The notes under the pieces are model-generated. The model saw only the letters and a list, made by a program, of their open reading frames with translations, searched no databases and was not told the origin of the DNA. Shown piece by piece: positions 63,010 through 64,000 of a stretch of DNA of 64,000 bases (within the stretch, counting starts at the first letter, position 1; each line of letters begins with the position of its first letter). The translations under genes were made by a program, and so were the position numbers. This stretch comes from JAHWKV01 sp040905365 (GTDB lineage: Bacteria > Actinomycetota > CADDZG01 > JAHWKV01): assembly GCA_040905365.1 (NCBI GenBank), contig JBBDRQ010000047.1, forward strand, positions 55,017-119,016, given 5' to 3'.

Positions 63010-63043
63010 TCCTGACCAGACACCACGTCCGTCCTCCCCGTTA

Positions 63044-63919
63044 TCAACCGACCATCTGCGCCGCCAGCTCGGCAGCCTGAGCGGGGCTCCTGGCCACCTG
63101 GACGCCGGCGGCTTCCAGCGCCTCGGCTTTAGCGGCGGCCGTCCCCGAGGCACCCGAGACTATGGCTCCGGCGTGGCCCATGCGTTTGCCCGGAGGCGCC
63201 GTGAACCCGGCGATGTAGGCCGCCACCGGCTTGCGCATGTGATCCCGAACGTACTGCGCGGCGAGCTCCTCCTCCTCGCCACCGATCTCTCCGATGAGCA
63301 GCACCGCCTCGGTCTGCCCATCCTGCTCGAACCGCCTCAGGCAATCGATAAAGCTGGAGCCGACGATAGGGTCGCCTCCGATGCCCACCGTGGTGCTTTG
63401 CCCGACTCCCTTGCGAGTCAGCTCGTCCATAATCTCGTAAGTCAAGGTCCCCGAGCGCGAGACCAACCCCACCGAGCCGGGCGCCGCCACCTCGCCGGGA
63501 ATGATCCCAACACTGGCCTTGCCCGGTGAGATGATCCCGGGACAGTTGGGACCGACCAACGTAGTTGAGGTGCCTGCACACGACAGATGCGCGTAGAGCC
63601 GGCTCATCTCGTGGACCGCAACACCGTCGGTTATGCAGATCACCAAATCCACTCTTGCGTCAGTGGATTCCAAGATAGCGTCGGCGGCATGCGCGGGTGG
63701 CACGAAGACCGCCGCGGTGTTGGCGCCGGCCTGCTCGACCGCCTCCAGCACCGAATCATAGACCTCCACGCCGTTGACTTGCTGGCCGCCTTTGCCGGGA
63801 GTGACTCCGGCTACCACCCGGGTCCCGTAGGCGGCCATCCGCGCAGCGTGGAAACGGCCCTGCTCACCGGTGAGGCCCTGGACGACCACCCGCGTGTTCT
63901 CGTCAACGAAAATGCTCAA
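63044..63919 (-). CDS. sucD: Succinyl-CoA ligase subunit alpha
   Basis: A 291-residue TCA-cycle subunit. CoA-binding Rossmann part: VVVQGLTGEQGRFHAARMAA, TPGKGG, VFVPPAHAADAILE, and LVGPNCPGIISPGKASVGII. The phosphohistidine is in KRMGHAGAIVSGASG. All catalytic features are present. The beta subunit (sucC) normally precedes it, but the 81 bases to the window end contain a dispersed GC-rich repeat rather than a coding end, so sucC, if adjacent, lies beyond that repeat. Confidence 0.95.
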   Translation of the reverse strand: MSIFVDENTRVVVQGLTGEQGRFHAARMAAYGTRVVAGVTPGKGGQQVNGVEVYDSVLEAVEQAGANTAAVFVPPAHAADAILESTDARVDLVICITDGVAVHEMSRLYAHLSCAGTSTTLVGPNCPGIISPGKASVGIIPGEVAAPGSVGLVSRSGTLTYEIMDELTRKGVGQSTTVGIGGDPIVGSSFIDCLRRFEQDGQTEAVLLIGEIGGEEEELAAQYVRDHMRKPVAAYIAGFTAPPGKRMGHAGAIVSGASGTAAAKAEALEAAGVQVARSPAQAAELAAQMVG

Positions 63920-63945
63920 CGCCGCCGCCCACAGCTCACGGGGAA

Positions 63946-64000
63946 GACTGAGAACGCCGCGTGCCGCCGGCTCACGCCTCCAGACACCCAGGGGTCGGTG
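63946..64000. repeat. Dispersed GC-rich repeat at the window edge
   Basis: GACTGAGAACGCCGCGTG (63946-63963) is identical to part of the 73-bp repeat at 11948/12114. The following GCTCACGCCTCCAGACACCC then GGGGTCGGTG is a diverged version of the same element's second half. It runs to the end of the window. Confidence 0.65.

Overview
This window is high-GC DNA with dense coding on both strands and many GTG/TTG starts. Its gene content is typical of an actinomycete: DUF5319, DUF3107 and DUF4383 proteins, ThyX, an lhr-nei2 pair, a GlgE-TreS-maltokinase cluster, an F420/FMN-type PPOX oxidoreductase, and LigC plus a stand-alone LigD polymerase. It is most probably a draft or metagenome-derived Actinomycetota contig, because a run of exactly 100 N (48734-48833) interrupts one repetitive gene. 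No rRNA, tRNA, CRISPR array, transposase or phage gene was seen.

Layout. 0.2-5.9 kb: a secreted glycine-rich protein, oligoendopeptidase F, a GC-rich direct repeat, an ECF sigma factor overlapping a membrane FN3 protein (candidate anti-sigma), and a small membrane peptide with a coupled hypothetical gene. 5.9-13.9 kb: a quinone oxidoreductase, a YibE/F permease, an M23 endopeptidase, a small protein ending in a clamp-binding-like motif next to a Fe-S PD-(D/E)XK nuclease, a GC-rich repeat cluster, and a divergent metallo-hydrolase/SRPBCC pair. 14-22 kb: a cupredoxin membrane protein, the thyX-PIG-L-L,D-transpeptidase operon, a kinase-like/AAA fusion, and an FtsH-like protease. 22-34 kb: DUF5319, DUF3107, PPOX, a hybrid histidine kinase, a P-loop kinase, a broken nei2, lhr and aconitase. 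35-44.5 kb (mostly minus strand): amidase, LigC, DUF4383, LigD polymerase, maltokinase, trehalose synthase and GlgE. 44.6-52.3 kb: a large patatin-like membrane protein, a repeat-containing lipoprotein with the gap, a blue-copper lipoprotein and glycogen phosphorylase. 52.3-60 kb: VapBC, a TPR-LuxR regulator, an FGGY kinase, and a lower-GC operon encoding a LytM-DUF1023 hydrolase fusion with a putative lipoprotein and a 2-TM protein. 60-64 kb: a SnoaL-like protein, FolD, PurH and SucD.

How genes work together. TreS, maltokinase and GlgE form the trehalose-to-alpha-glucan route, and the phosphorylase 5 kb away can degrade its product. FolD, PurH and ThyX share one-carbon/folate chemistry. Lhr, LigC, LigD polymerase, the Fe-S nuclease and the broken Nei2 are DNA-repair functions. 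Aconitase and SucD belong to the TCA cycle.

Two window-wide patterns stand out. At least eleven genes have a TANNNT hexamer 6-9 nt before the start codon and no clear Shine-Dalgarno; three of them have exactly TAGGGT-N6-ATG, which suggests leaderless transcription. Several related GC-rich intergenic repeats recur through the window, and two of them supply the 3' end of a coding sequence.
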